Positions 24,364 through 33,364 of a stretch of 64,000 bases of DNA are shown piece after piece; the stretch's first letter is position 1; every line of letters begins with the position of its first letter. Source of the DNA: Pseudomonadales bacterium (GTDB lineage: Bacteria; Pseudomonadota; Gammaproteobacteria; Pseudomonadales; Halieaceae); NCBI GenBank assembly GCA_024234675.1, contig JACKNU010000004.1, positions 62,001 to 126,000 on the forward strand. Reading direction: 5' to 3'. The translations under genes and the position numbers were made by a program. The notes below the pieces were generated by a model. The model was not told the origin of the DNA and ran no database searches. It saw only the letters and a program-made list of their open reading frames with translations.

Positions 24364-25056
24364 TCAGTATTCACGGATGTACTCGAGCTGGTCATCGATC
24401 ATGTAGGTGCGATGGCGGGGGCCACTCGCCTCGAGATCCAGGCCCTCGTAGCCCGCATCGCCCTCGTACAGGAAGCAGATGCCATTGGTCACGAACACCA
24501 TGCGAGGGGCGAAGTGGGGGGCCTCGCGAGCGCTAATCCTGGCCAGGGCCTCGCCGCAACTGGCACACTCCGCCAGCTCGACAAGGCTCACATAAGTGGG
24601 CGGCAGCAAACGAAATGGGTGTTCCCGGTCCGCCAGTTCGGCGAAGGCGACCGCCGGGCGGACCCAGCGGTGGGCGGCGATTTCCCCGCCGTCCACCACC
24701 ACCTCCTGGCCGTCTTCCAGCACCGCCAGGAAGAACCAGGTCGCGTAGCGGCGCTTTGCCCCCTCGGGGGTGACCCAGTGGGACAGGTAGGCCAGCTGGT
24801 CTTCCTCGAGTTCCAGCCCCGCCTCTTCCCGGGTCTCGCGGATTGCCGCGTTGCGCGCCGCGCGGTAGTCGTCCCCCGGCGGGCAATAGTCGGCGGCATC
24901 GACCCTGCCCCCGGGGAACACCCACATGCCACCCATGTGCGCCAGCGCCTGGTTGCGCCGGACCAGCAGCACCTCCAGGCCCTCATCTCCCTCGCGCACC
25001 AGCACCACGGTCGCGGCGGGGTGCACCGGCGCCAGCTCCTCACTCAATTCCAGCAC
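24364..25056 (-). CDS. NUDIX hydrolase, NUDT19/CoA-diphosphatase-like
   Basis: 230-aa NUDIX hydrolase. The box GG(RVDAADYCPPG...)RETREEAGLEL has an insertion between the glycine and the REUXEEXGU core, a feature of the NUDT7/NUDT19 and RNA-unspecific CoA-diphosphatase group. FPGGR and the metal-binding glutamates are intact. Such enzymes cleave acyl-CoA or CoA; this fits a location between MaoC and the flavoprotein, but the substrate is not proven. Start is GTG 25056, with AGGAGG 11 bases upstream. Confidence 0.82.
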   Translation of the reverse strand: MLELSEELAPVHPAATVVLVREGDEGLEVLLVRRNQALAHMGGMWVFPGGRVDAADYCPPGDDYRAARNAAIRETREEAGLELEEDQLAYLSHWVTPEGAKRRYATWFFLAVLEDGQEVVVDGGEIAAHRWVRPAVAFAELADREHPFRLLPPTYVSLVELAECASCGEALARISAREAPHFAPRMVFVTNGICFLYEGDAGYEGLDLEASGPRHRTYMIDDQLEYIREY

Positions 25057-25093
25057 GAGCGGGTTGTCCTCCTGTGATCTGCGATGGCGGGGC

Positions 25094-25549
25094 TCAGGGA
25101 AAGAACCGGCTGATGGTGTCGATCACGCAGGCGGGGCGCTCTGAACCCTCTATCTCTATGGTCATCCGCACCACGACCTGGACGCCGCCCCTGACCTCCT
25201 CGGCGCTGAGGATTTCCCCGCCGCCGCGCACCCGGCTACCCACCGGGACCGGCGCCGGAAAGCGCACTCTCTCACAGCCGTAGTTGACCCCCATGGAAAC
25301 GTTTTCGACCTGCATTATCTCCGGCAGGAACAGGTTGGCCAGCGACAGGGTCAGGTAACCGTGAGCGATGGTCTTGCCAAAGGGGCCGGCCGCGGCGCGC
25401 TCCGGATCGACATGGATCCACTGGTGGTCGCCGGTGGCCTGGGCAAACTGGTCGATACGTTCCTGTTCGATTGGCAGCCAGTCGCTGTAGCCGAGGTGCT
25501 TACCGGTTGCCGCCAACAGTTCACCGGGATGCCTGAATACCGTCGCCAT
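25094..25549 (-). CDS. MaoC-like (R)-specific enoyl-CoA hydratase/dehydratase
   Basis: 151-aa single hot-dog-fold protein of the MaoC family. The catalytic Asp/His dyad is in FAQATGDHQWIHVDPERAA and the AHGYLTLSL segment follows, as in PhaJ-type enoyl-CoA hydratases. It is the first gene of the minus-strand unit with the NUDIX, flavoprotein and cytochrome c genes; a 37-bp gap separates it from NUDIX. It is divergent from the MscS gene across the inverted-repeat region at 25559-25664. Confidence 0.9.
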   Translation of the reverse strand: MATVFRHPGELLAATGKHLGYSDWLPIEQERIDQFAQATGDHQWIHVDPERAAAGPFGKTIAHGYLTLSLANLFLPEIMQVENVSMGVNYGCERVRFPAPVPVGSRVRGGGEILSAEEVRGGVQVVVRMTIEIEGSERPACVIDTISRFFP

Positions 25550-25558
25550 GGTTGGGCC

Positions 25559-25664
25559 TGCCTTGTCCGCAAAAACCGCGACTATAACACCCGGGGAGGG
25601 CCGCGTTCAGCATGTGCAGTGTGGATTATCAGCCACAGGCACGCGGTTTTTGCAAAGCAAGGCA
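25559..25664. repeat. Inverted repeat pair spanning the maoC/mscS divergent promoter region
   Basis: Left arm 25559-25580 and right arm 25642-25664 carry the same sequence in opposite orientation: on outward-reading strands CGCGGTTTTTGC, then 3 or 4 different bases, then CAAGGCA. The arms are 19 identical positions of about 22, separated by 61 bases. The outer ends are TGCCTTG and CAAGGCA, like terminal inverted repeats, but the flanking bases show no target-site duplication. Either a divergent pair of regulator sites controlling both genes, or a 106-bp MITE-like remnant. Each arm lies next to a TATAGT hexamer on its own strand. Confidence 0.75.
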
Positions 25665-25677
25665 ATTTAGCTATAGT
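25649..25677 (+). promoter_or_regulatory. Probable promoter of the mscS-like gene
   Basis: A -35-like TTTGCA (25649-25654) and a -10 TATAGT (25672-25677) are 17 bases apart, 36 bases upstream of the MscS start codon. The -35 box lies inside the right arm of the inverted repeat, so a protein binding that arm could block or assist this promoter. Confidence 0.5.
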
Positions 25678-25712
25678 TGTCCATCGTTTGCTACTGCACA
25701 GGATCATAGCTT

Positions 25713-26528
25713 ATGGAAAATATCGACATCCCCGCCCTGCTCGAAACCTATGTCATCCCCTGGGGCATCAAGCTGTTCTTCGCCCTCGTCATATTCATCA
25801 TAGGCCGCATCGTGGTGTCGGTGGTGGTCGGCTTCGCCGGCAAACTGCTGCGCGCGCGCAAAATGGACGATATCCTGGTGGGCTTCCTGCTTGCGATCCT
25901 GCGCTGGGTATTGCTGCTGTTCGTGGTGATCGCGGCACTGAGCCAGTTGGGCATAGACACCACTTCGCTGATAGCCTTGCTGGGTGCCGCGGGCCTGGCC
26001 ATAGGCCTGTCGCTGCAAAGCTCCCTGTCGAACTTCGCCTCCGGGGTCATGCTGATTATTTTCCGCCCCTTTACCAAGGGCGATTTCGTCGAGGCCGGCG
26101 GCGCCACGGGGGTTATCGAGACCATCAGCATCTTCACCACCACCATGACCACGCCCGATAACAAGGAAGTGATTGTACCCAACGGCGCCATCATCGGCGG
26201 CAACATCACCAATTACTCGGCCCGCGATACCCGTAGGGTGGACATGGTCTTCGGGATTTCCTATGACGACGACCTGCTCAAGGCCAAGCAACTGCTACAG
26301 GAGATCATCAACGAGGATCCGCGGGTGCTGCAGGACCCGGCGCCGGTCATCGCCCTGGGCACGCTGAACGACTCCAGCGTCGACTTCCTGGTGCGACCCT
26401 GGGCCAGGACCGAGGACTACTGGCCCCTGCTGTGGGACACCACCGAGAAGGTCAAGCTGAGGTTCGACGCAGCGGGTATCAGCATCCCCTACCCGCAGAT
26501 GGATGTGCACCTGGACAAGAGCGAGTAA
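25713..26528 (+). CDS. Small-conductance mechanosensitive channel, MscS family
   Basis: 271-aa inner-membrane channel that opens on membrane tension during hypo-osmotic shock. Three hydrophobic segments (about residues 16-40, 58-80, 88-115); the pore-lining TM3 has the Gly/Ala pattern LLGAAGLAIGLSLQSSLSNFASG. The beta domain follows (FRPFTKGDFVEAGG, NKEVIVPNGAIIGGNITNYS). Length equals E. coli MscS (286 aa) closely. Monocistronic, divergent from the MaoC operon. Confidence 0.93.
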   Translation: MENIDIPALLETYVIPWGIKLFFALVIFIIGRIVVSVVVGFAGKLLRARKMDDILVGFLLAILRWVLLLFVVIAALSQLGIDTTSLIALLGAAGLAIGLSLQSSLSNFASGVMLIIFRPFTKGDFVEAGGATGVIETISIFTTTMTTPDNKEVIVPNGAIIGGNITNYSARDTRRVDMVFGISYDDDLLKAKQLLQEIINEDPRVLQDPAPVIALGTLNDSSVDFLVRPWARTEDYWPLLWDTTEKVKLRFDAAGISIPYPQMDVHLDKSE

Positions 26529-26608
26529 TCGCTGCGGAAACGCGGGCATCGCTGCGACCCGCACCGCGCCTTATCGGCAGTTTTTTAAGGTCGGTTAAAG
26601 GCCCGATG

Positions 26609-26617
26609 TGGTATAAA
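26609..26617 (+). promoter_or_regulatory. Extended -10 promoter of the RND efflux operon
   Basis: TGG directly before TATAAA gives an extended -10 element, 80 bases upstream of the adaptor gene start. The -35 region has no good match, as expected for extended -10 promoters. The 168-bp gap (26529-26696) also has a T6 run at 26581-26586 after weak GC symmetry; it was not called a terminator. Confidence 0.45.
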
Positions 26618-26696
26618 AGAGGCCAGCTATATCCCTTCCAGCGCGCGGCCCCGTGGGGCTGGCGCCGGCACCCATCGGACATGTAACGGCGTCAGC

Positions 26697-27983
26697 GTGG
26701 CTAGCAAACAGAAACAGGCAATCATTTCCGTCGCCCTGCTCGCGGGCGCGGCGGCCATCAGCACACTGCTGTACCTGCAGCGCCCCCCGGCGGAGATATC
26801 CGAGCCCAGCTACGCGGCCGTGTCGGTCGATGTGGCCGAGGTGGTCAAGGTCAATCCACGCATCCAGGTACAGGCCCAGGGGACGGTCACGCCGGTGCAG
26901 GAAACCACCCTGCTGTCGGAGGTGAAGGGCAGAATCATCGAAGTGGCGGACAATTTCCACGTGGGGGGGTTCGTATCGACCGGTGATGTGCTGTTGCGCA
27001 TCGATCCCCGCGACTACCAGACCGCGCTGCTGCATGCCGAGGCGGCGGTGGAATCGGCCGAGAGCGCCCTGGTGCAGGAAAAGGGCCGCGCCGAGGTCGC
27101 TCTGCGAGAGTGGGAGAAGCTGCCCAGGGGGAGCCAGCGCAGTGAGGAAGCCAGGGATCTCTACCTGCGCAAGCCGCAACTGGAGCAGGCCAGGGCGCAA
27201 TTGCTCGCGGCCCAGGCGGATCTCAACACCGCCAGGGACAACCTGGATCGCACCGTCATCCGCGCGCCCTACGATGCCCTGATCCGGGAAAAACTCGGCG
27301 ACCTGGGACAGTTCGTGGGGGCCGGCACCATGCTGGCGAAGATTTTTTCGGTGGAGGCCGCCGAGGTGCGCCTGCCCATTCCACAAAGCCGGCTGGAGTA
27401 CCTGGAATTACCCGGGGTCGCGGGCTACGAGGAGGGCTCCCTGATCGACCTCTACACTGATGTCGGCGGCGACATCAAGCACTGGAATGCCCGCCTGCAC
27501 CGCACCGAGGGCGTCTTCGATGAGCGCTCCCGGGTACTGTTCACGGTGGCCCGCATCGACGACCCCTATGCCCTGCGCCATCCCGGCCGGGAACCACTGC
27601 GCATCGGTACCTTCGTCAATGCCAATATCGAGGGCCGGGAACTCGCTGACGTCGTGGTGCTGCCGCGCTACGTGTTGCGCGCCGGCGAGTACGTCTGGGT
27701 AGTCGACGACAGCATGCGGCTGCGCAACCGCAAGGTGAGCACCCTGCGCACCGGCGGCGACAAGGTTTATATCGACGCGGGCCTGGACGCGGGCGAACTG
27801 GTGTCCCTGACCAACCTCAACGCCTCCTTCGCCGGCGCCGAAGTGGAAATAAAGTCGCGGACGCGCAGTGACAAACTGGATCAACCCGGGGCCGCTGCCG
27901 CCCCGGACCTGCAGTCCCCTCCCGGGGCCCCGAGGACGGCGGCGACCGCAACGCCGGCCAGCAGCGTGGCGGGGGGCCAGTGA
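26697..27983 (+). CDS. RND efflux periplasmic adaptor (membrane fusion protein)
   Basis: 428-aa HlyD/AcrA-family adaptor linking an RND pump to the outer membrane. N-terminal anchor (about residues 6-24), beta-barrel/lipoyl halves (RIQVQAQGTVTPVQETTLLSEVKGR; RTVIRAPYDALIREKLGDLG) flanking a helical hairpin (about 105-180), then a barrel and membrane-proximal domain. A Pro/Ala-rich tail (from about residue 395) is not typical and may be disordered. GTG start; ends in a GTGA overlap with the pump gene. Confidence 0.92.
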   Translation: MASKQKQAIISVALLAGAAAISTLLYLQRPPAEISEPSYAAVSVDVAEVVKVNPRIQVQAQGTVTPVQETTLLSEVKGRIIEVADNFHVGGFVSTGDVLLRIDPRDYQTALLHAEAAVESAESALVQEKGRAEVALREWEKLPRGSQRSEEARDLYLRKPQLEQARAQLLAAQADLNTARDNLDRTVIRAPYDALIREKLGDLGQFVGAGTMLAKIFSVEAAEVRLPIPQSRLEYLELPGVAGYEEGSLIDLYTDVGGDIKHWNARLHRTEGVFDERSRVLFTVARIDDPYALRHPGREPLRIGTFVNANIEGRELADVVVLPRYVLRAGEYVWVVDDSMRLRNRKVSTLRTGGDKVYIDAGLDAGELVSLTNLNASFAGAEVEIKSRTRSDKLDQPGAAAAPDLQSPPGAPRTAATATPASSVAGGQ

Positions 27984-30900
27984 ACACCTCACAAAGGCGC
28001 GGCATTATCGCCTGGTTCGCCTATAACCCGGTCGCCTCCAACCTGCTGATGATCGTCATCATGGTACTGGGCCTGGGCGCCGCGTTCAGTATCCAGCGCG
28101 CCATCCTGCCGGAAGTGGATATAGAGGTGATTTTCATCACCGCACCCTATCCCGGGGCGGCGCCCGAGGAGGTGGAACAGGGGGTCGTGCTCAAGATCGA
28201 GGATGCCATCAACGATGTGGACGGCATCAAGCGGGTTGAGTCGGACTCCTTCGAATCCTACGCCCGCATCATGATCGAGCCCATGGAAGGTTACGACCTG
28301 GCCAAGCTGATGGACGAGATCCAGAACCGGATCGACGCCATCGCGCATTTCCCGGACGAGGCGGAGGAGCCCATTGTCCGCCAGCCCGAACTGCAGTTCG
28401 CCGCCCTGACCGTGCAGATCTCCGGTGACATGGGGGAGCGCGGCCTGAAATCCCTGGCCGAGGAGATCCGCCGCGAGTTGCTGGCCTACCCCGAGGTCTC
28501 CTCCGCGGAGATCGTGGGCGCCCGGGACTACGAGATTTCCATAGAGATATCCGAGCAACTGCTGCGCGAATACCACCTGACCCTGGGCGAGGTCGCCAAC
28601 ACTATCGCCGCGTCCTCCCTGGATATCCCGGCGGGCTCGGTGCAGACCCGCAACGGCGACATCATGCTGCGCACCATAGGCCAGGCCTACGTGCAGCGGG
28701 ACTTCGAAAATATCGTACTCAGGACCTGGCCTGACGGCACCCGCCTGCTGCTGGGGGACATCGCCCATGTGGACGACGGTTTCGTCGATGAGCGGGGCGT
28801 CGCCCTGTTCAACGGCGAGTACTCCCTGGGCATCAATGTGTTCGCCATGGGGAAGCAGGACATCATCGACACCGCCCGGATCACCCGCGAATACATAGAG
28901 CAGAAGCAGGCACAACTGCCCGAGGGCGTCTCCCTGGAGACCTGGTCCGACATCACCTATTACCTCGAGGGCAGGCTGGGGATGATGGTGAAAAACCTCG
29001 CCATGGGCGCGCTGCTGGTGTTCATCGTGCTGGCCCTGTTCCTGGAGATCAAGCTGGCCTTCTGGGTGATGGTGGGCATACCTTTTTGCTTCCTCGGGGC
29101 CATGGCGGTGATCAGCACACCGTTCGTGGACGCCAGCCTCAACATGATCAGCATCTTCGGTTTCATACTCGCCCTGGGCATTATCGTGGACGACGCCATC
29201 ATCATGGGGGAAAGCGCCTACGCCGAGCAGGAACTCCACGGCCACAGTGTCAAGAGCGTGGTCGACGGTGTGTACCGGGTCGCCACCCCCGCCACCTTCG
29301 GCGTGCTGACCACCATCGCCGCCTTCGCGCCCACCCTGTTCGTGGACGGCGTCTTCGGTGCGTTCCCCGAGGCCTGCGGCATCGTGGTGGTGCTGTGCCT
29401 GGCGTTCTCCCTGGTGGAATCCAAGTGGATCCTGCCGGCCCACCTGGCGCACAGCAAACCGGTGCGCAGCGAGCTGCTCAAATCGGTCAACCGGCTGCAG
29501 GAGCACACCAATCTGCGGCTGCGGCGTTTCATAGACGAGCGCTACGATCCGTTCATGCGCCTGTGCGTGGCCAACCGCTACATCACCCTGGCATTCTTCC
29601 TGGCCCTGCTGATTCTCTGCGGCGGGCTGCTGGCCTCCGGCGTGGTGCGCCTGATCCTGTCCCCCCACCAGCCCGGCGAGTTCATCAGTGCGGAATTGCA
29701 GATGGCCAACGGCACCCCGGAGGAGCTCACCCTGCAGGCCATCGGTCGCATCAGCGCGGCGCTGGATGAGGTGCGCGACGACTACCAGCGGGAGACCGGC
29801 AGCGACGTCCCCCTGGTAGCCCACGTGGCCGCCTACGCCTTCGAGCGCATCAATGGCCGCGTCGAGGTGGAACTGGCCAAGGAAGACCAGCGCGATGTTT
29901 CCACCGTCGAGATCGAACAGCGCTGGCGCGACGCGATCGGCAGCATCCATGGCGCCGAGATACTCGCCATCAGCAGCGAGGACGGACCGGGCTTCGGGCC
30001 CGCCATTGCCTTCGACCTGATGCACCAGGATTTCGACACCCTGCGGGCCGCCTCGGAGGAACTGGAAGCGGCGCTGCGCCACTACGCCGGGCTGTACGAC
30101 ATACGCAACGGCGCCAGCGACACCGCCGATGAGTTCCACCTGGAGCTTCTGCCCGAGGCGGAATCCCTGGGCCTGACCCGCTTTGACCTGGGCAACCAGG
30201 TGCGCCACGCGTTTTACGGCGCCGAAGCCCAGCGGGTACAGCGCGGCATCGACGAGGTCAGGGTCATGGTGCGTTATCCCAGGGCCGACCGGGAGATGAC
30301 CAGCAGCCTCAACAATATGTATATCCGCACGCCCGCCGGGGACGAGGTACCGTTCGACACGGTCGCCAGGCTGGATATTTCCCAGGGGCTGTTGAAGGCC
30401 ACCCATATCAACTTCCAGCGCGCCTCCGAGGTGACCGCCGAGGCCAACAAGGAGCTGGTACAGCCGTCCAGGGTGATTGCCGATATCCGCGAGCGGGTGC
30501 TGCCGGAACTGCTGCAGAAATACCCGGGACTGCGCTACGAGTTATCCGGCATGGCCGACGAGGAGCGCAAGCTGGGCGTCAGCCTGCTGGTGGGTTTCGC
30601 CCTGTCGATCTTCGGCATCTACGCCCTGCTGGCGATCCCCACCAAATCCTATTTGCAGCCGCTGATCATCATGGGGGTGATTCCCTTTGGCATCATCGGC
30701 GCCATCGTCGGCCACTGGCTCACGGGTTATGACTTCAGCATGATGTCCATGATCGGGGTTATCGCCCTCAGCGGGGTGGTGGTCAACGACAGCCTGTTAC
30801 TGGTCGATCACGCCAACCAGGCGGTCGCCCGGGGGGCGGATCGTTACGCCGCCGTGGTGGACGGTACCCGCCGGCGCTTCCGGGCCATCATGCTGACCTC

Positions 30901-31135
30901 GGTCACCACCTTCATGGGACTGGCGCCGATGCTGCTGGAGCGCTCCACCCAGGCCCAGGTAATGGTGCCCATGGCCATCTCCCTGGCTTTCGGCATCGTG
31001 TTCGCAACAGTCATCACCCTGCTGCTGGTTCCCTGCCTGTACATGATGCTCGAGGACCTGCGGCGCTGGTGGCATGGCGAACCGCAACCAGGCCCCGCCA
31101 GGCCGGACCGCGGCGGCGCACTGGTCAGCGAATAA
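27980..31135 (+). CDS. RND-family efflux transporter permease
   Basis: 1051-aa inner-membrane proton-driven pump of the resistance-nodulation-division superfamily, AcrB-like architecture: TM1 (about residues 18-36), a large periplasmic loop, TM2-6 (about 340-480), a second loop, and TM8-12 (about 860-1030). The TM4 acidic motif GIIVDDAIIMGE supports proton coupling. It belongs to the HAE1-like group where AcrB's substrate residues are not conserved, so substrates are unknown. No outer-membrane factor is encoded next to it, so TolC would be supplied from elsewhere. Its 3' end overlaps that of sppA by 11 bases. Confidence 0.93.
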   Translation: MNTSQRRGIIAWFAYNPVASNLLMIVIMVLGLGAAFSIQRAILPEVDIEVIFITAPYPGAAPEEVEQGVVLKIEDAINDVDGIKRVESDSFESYARIMIEPMEGYDLAKLMDEIQNRIDAIAHFPDEAEEPIVRQPELQFAALTVQISGDMGERGLKSLAEEIRRELLAYPEVSSAEIVGARDYEISIEISEQLLREYHLTLGEVANTIAASSLDIPAGSVQTRNGDIMLRTIGQAYVQRDFENIVLRTWPDGTRLLLGDIAHVDDGFVDERGVALFNGEYSLGINVFAMGKQDIIDTARITREYIEQKQAQLPEGVSLETWSDITYYLEGRLGMMVKNLAMGALLVFIVLALFLEIKLAFWVMVGIPFCFLGAMAVISTPFVDASLNMISIFGFILALGIIVDDAIIMGESAYAEQELHGHSVKSVVDGVYRVATPATFGVLTTIAAFAPTLFVDGVFGAFPEACGIVVVLCLAFSLVESKWILPAHLAHSKPVRSELLKSVNRLQEHTNLRLRRFIDERYDPFMRLCVANRYITLAFFLALLILCGGLLASGVVRLILSPHQPGEFISAELQMANGTPEELTLQAIGRISAALDEVRDDYQRETGSDVPLVAHVAAYAFERINGRVEVELAKEDQRDVSTVEIEQRWRDAIGSIHGAEILAISSEDGPGFGPAIAFDLMHQDFDTLRAASEELEAALRHYAGLYDIRNGASDTADEFHLELLPEAESLGLTRFDLGNQVRHAFYGAEAQRVQRGIDEVRVMVRYPRADREMTSSLNNMYIRTPAGDEVPFDTVARLDISQGLLKATHINFQRASEVTAEANKELVQPSRVIADIRERVLPELLQKYPGLRYELSGMADEERKLGVSLLVGFALSIFGIYALLAIPTKSYLQPLIIMGVIPFGIIGAIVGHWLTGYDFSMMSMIGVIALSGVVVNDSLLLVDHANQAVARGADRYAAVVDGTRRRFRAIMLTSVTTFMGLAPMLLERSTQAQVMVPMAISLAFGIVFATVITLLLVPCLYMMLEDLRRWWHGEPQPGPARPDRGGALVSE

Positions 31136-32972
31136 GCCCACACTCCAGGCAGCGCACGTACAGATGCCGCGGGTCCCGCAAGCTGGCCAGTTCGGAGAAG
31201 GCATCGGCTACCGGCGCCAGCCAGTTGGCCAGGGCGCCGTGCAGGCCGGTACCCTGCCCCAGTCCCAGCGCCCCGGTGCGCTCCGCGAGCTGCTGCAGGA
31301 ACAGTTCCCTGGGGGAGAGGGGCTCCGCGACATACTCGACTTCATAGCTTTCCAGGTCCGCCCGCGCGGCGGCGGCCGCTATCGCATCCCGCAGGCTCCC
31401 CAGGCCGTCGATCAGCCCCTTGTCCAGGGCGTCGGGAGCGCTCCAGATGCGCCCCTGGGCCAGGCCGTCGACCTGCTCCGGAGTCATATCGCGCCCCTCG
31501 GCCACCAACTCTATAAACTGCCGGTAGCTGAAGGCCACCCCGCTGGCCAGGGCCTCCGCTACCTGCGGATTGAGGGGCCGGTCCAGCCGCAGTGAGCCGG
31601 CCAACTCCGTGGTGCCCACGCCGTCGGTGTAAATCCCCATGCGCTCCAGCAGGTTCTCGAAGGTCGGAATGGCGGCAAACACGCCTATGCTGCCGGTGAT
31701 GGTGGCCGGGGTCGCCCAGATCTCGTCGGCCTGGGCGGCGATATAGTAGCCCCCGGAGGCCGCTATCGCGCCCATGGAGACCACCACCGGTATACCCTTG
31801 GCCCGGGTGGCCAGCAGCTGCTGGCGTATCACCTCGGAGGCAAACACGCTGCCGCCGCCGGTGTTGACCCGCAGCACGATGGCGGCGACGCCCTCGGATT
31901 CCGCCGTGTCCCGCAGCAGGCGGGCGAGCGACTCCCCACCGATAGTGCCCGGGGGCTGGTCCCCGGGAACGATATCGCCCTCGGCGGTGATCACCGCCAC
32001 CCGCTCGCCCGCTACCGGGAGCAGCGGGTGGGGGCGCTTGCGCTTGACGTAGGATTCAAAGGCAAAGGCCTCGTACAGGCCCTCCTCATTGCTGGCGCCC
32101 ACCGTCTCGACGAGGAAGTCATTGGCCTCATCGCGGTTCAGCAACTCGTCAACCAGCCCCGCCTCCAGGGCCAGGGCGGCGGTATCGCCGCCCGCGGCAG
32201 CCAGCCCGCCGACGTAGTTGTTGACGTAGTCATTGATACTGCCGGGCACCAGGTCGCGCTGGGCCTCCACGGCCGCGGCGTACTGGCCCCACAGCACCTG
32301 CAGCCAGCGTTCGGTGATCTCCTTCTCCGCCGGCGACATATCGTCCCGCAAAAAAGCTTCCGCAATGGACTTGAAATCCCCCGCCTTGAAAACGTGCACG
32401 TTGACCGACAGTTTTTCCAGCGCGTCGCGGAAATAATTGCGGTAACTGCTGAAGCCCTCCAGGGCCACGCCGCCATAGGGGTGCACGATCACGGTGTCGG
32501 CGTAACTGGCCAGCAGGTACTGGCCCTGGGTATAGAAATCCCCCACCGCCACCACCGGCTTGCCGCTGGCCTTGAATTCCTCCAGCGCCACGGCGATTTC
32601 CTGGACCCTGCTGAGTCCCACGTACAGCAGTTGGTCCAGCTCCATGACCAGCGCGCTCACCGCGGGATCGTCCCTGGCGTAGTCAATGGCATCGATCACG
32701 TCCCGCAACAGCACCTCGTGCTCTGCCGGCGTCGGCTCGACCAGCAGGGCGGCCAGGGGATCCACCTGGCTGCGCTGGTCTACCACCGTGCCCATCGGGT
32801 TCAGCAACAGCGCGGCCTTCTCCGGTGGCGGCTCCTCGCCGCCGCCCATGTAGACGAAGTAGATCAGCACCAGCAACAGCAGGAACAGGATGTTGGACAG
32901 CGCCAGTCGCACCCGGGTGATGCCGTTCCAGATGGCGGACAGTATGCGCCGCAGGCGCGAGGGTTTACTCAT
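31125..32972 (-). CDS. sppA: Signal peptide peptidase SppA, long (67K) type
   Basis: 615-aa membrane-bound serine protease (family S49) that degrades cleaved signal peptides. N-terminal anchor at about residues 24-41. The catalytic lysine is K201 in GDFKSIAEAF (N-terminal domain) and the nucleophile is S406 in GAIAASGGYYIA (C-terminal domain), the Ser-Lys dyad of the tandem-domain E. coli type (618 aa). It is the last gene of a four-gene unit; its ATG overlaps the DUF2069 stop (ATGA). Confidence 0.94.
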   Translation of the reverse strand: MSKPSRLRRILSAIWNGITRVRLALSNILFLLLLVLIYFVYMGGGEEPPPEKAALLLNPMGTVVDQRSQVDPLAALLVEPTPAEHEVLLRDVIDAIDYARDDPAVSALVMELDQLLYVGLSRVQEIAVALEEFKASGKPVVAVGDFYTQGQYLLASYADTVIVHPYGGVALEGFSSYRNYFRDALEKLSVNVHVFKAGDFKSIAEAFLRDDMSPAEKEITERWLQVLWGQYAAAVEAQRDLVPGSINDYVNNYVGGLAAAGGDTAALALEAGLVDELLNRDEANDFLVETVGASNEEGLYEAFAFESYVKRKRPHPLLPVAGERVAVITAEGDIVPGDQPPGTIGGESLARLLRDTAESEGVAAIVLRVNTGGGSVFASEVIRQQLLATRAKGIPVVVSMGAIAASGGYYIAAQADEIWATPATITGSIGVFAAIPTFENLLERMGIYTDGVGTTELAGSLRLDRPLNPQVAEALASGVAFSYRQFIELVAEGRDMTPEQVDGLAQGRIWSAPDALDKGLIDGLGSLRDAIAAAAARADLESYEVEYVAEPLSPRELFLQQLAERTGALGLGQGTGLHGALANWLAPVADAFSELASLRDPRHLYVRCLECGLIR

Positions 32973-33364
32973 GATTCATTCTCCTGGGCCGTTGGAGTCG
33001 GGTCGACGGCCCGAAGTTCCCGGGCCCGCCAGCGCACATACAGCATGGCGGCGATGAACAGTGTCACAACCGCGACAGAGCCGGTGATGGCCAGGGCGTT
33101 GCCCGGCAGCGCGAACAGGCGCTCCACCAGGGCGATAAAGTAGAGCAGGCAGACAAAACACAGCCAGATATAACTGCGCAGGCGGTCGCGCACCATGCCC
33201 GGCAGGAACAGCAGCAGCGGCAGCAGCTTGCCCAGCCACAATATCCAGGGAAGCTGGTAAAGCCATGCATCGGCCACCTGCTGGGCCAGCAGCAGGCCCC
33301 AGGCCAGCCAGGTGACCCACCAGGCGGCCGCGCAGGCACCGCTGCGGCCGGCGGCGCCGCTCAT
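32969..33364 (-). CDS. DUF2069 membrane protein
   Basis: 131-aa inner-membrane protein with four hydrophobic segments (about residues 14-32, 40-58, 65-82, 90-110), preceded by a Gly/Ala-rich start and with a basic/acidic C-terminal tail. The LPWILWLGKLLPLLLFLPGM region and the downstream RLRSYIWLCFVCLLYF match the DUF2069 family pattern, which is regularly found between wrbA and sppA or arsC in gammaproteobacteria. Function unknown. Start chosen at ATG 33364, which overlaps the wrbA stop by four bases; a long upstream extension would lie inside wrbA. Confidence 0.85.
   Translation of the reverse strand: MSGAAGRSGACAAAWWVTWLAWGLLLAQQVADAWLYQLPWILWLGKLLPLLLFLPGMVRDRLRSYIWLCFVCLLYFIALVERLFALPGNALAITGSVAVVTLFIAAMLYVRWRARELRAVDPTPTAQENES

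Noticed and set aside
26529..26696. Terminator after the MscS gene at the T6 run
   Set aside because: The GC symmetry before the T-run is too weak and too far away.
27989..30406. 805-aa open frame on the minus strand
   Set aside because: Antisense to the RND pump, composition-biased and without recognisable motifs.
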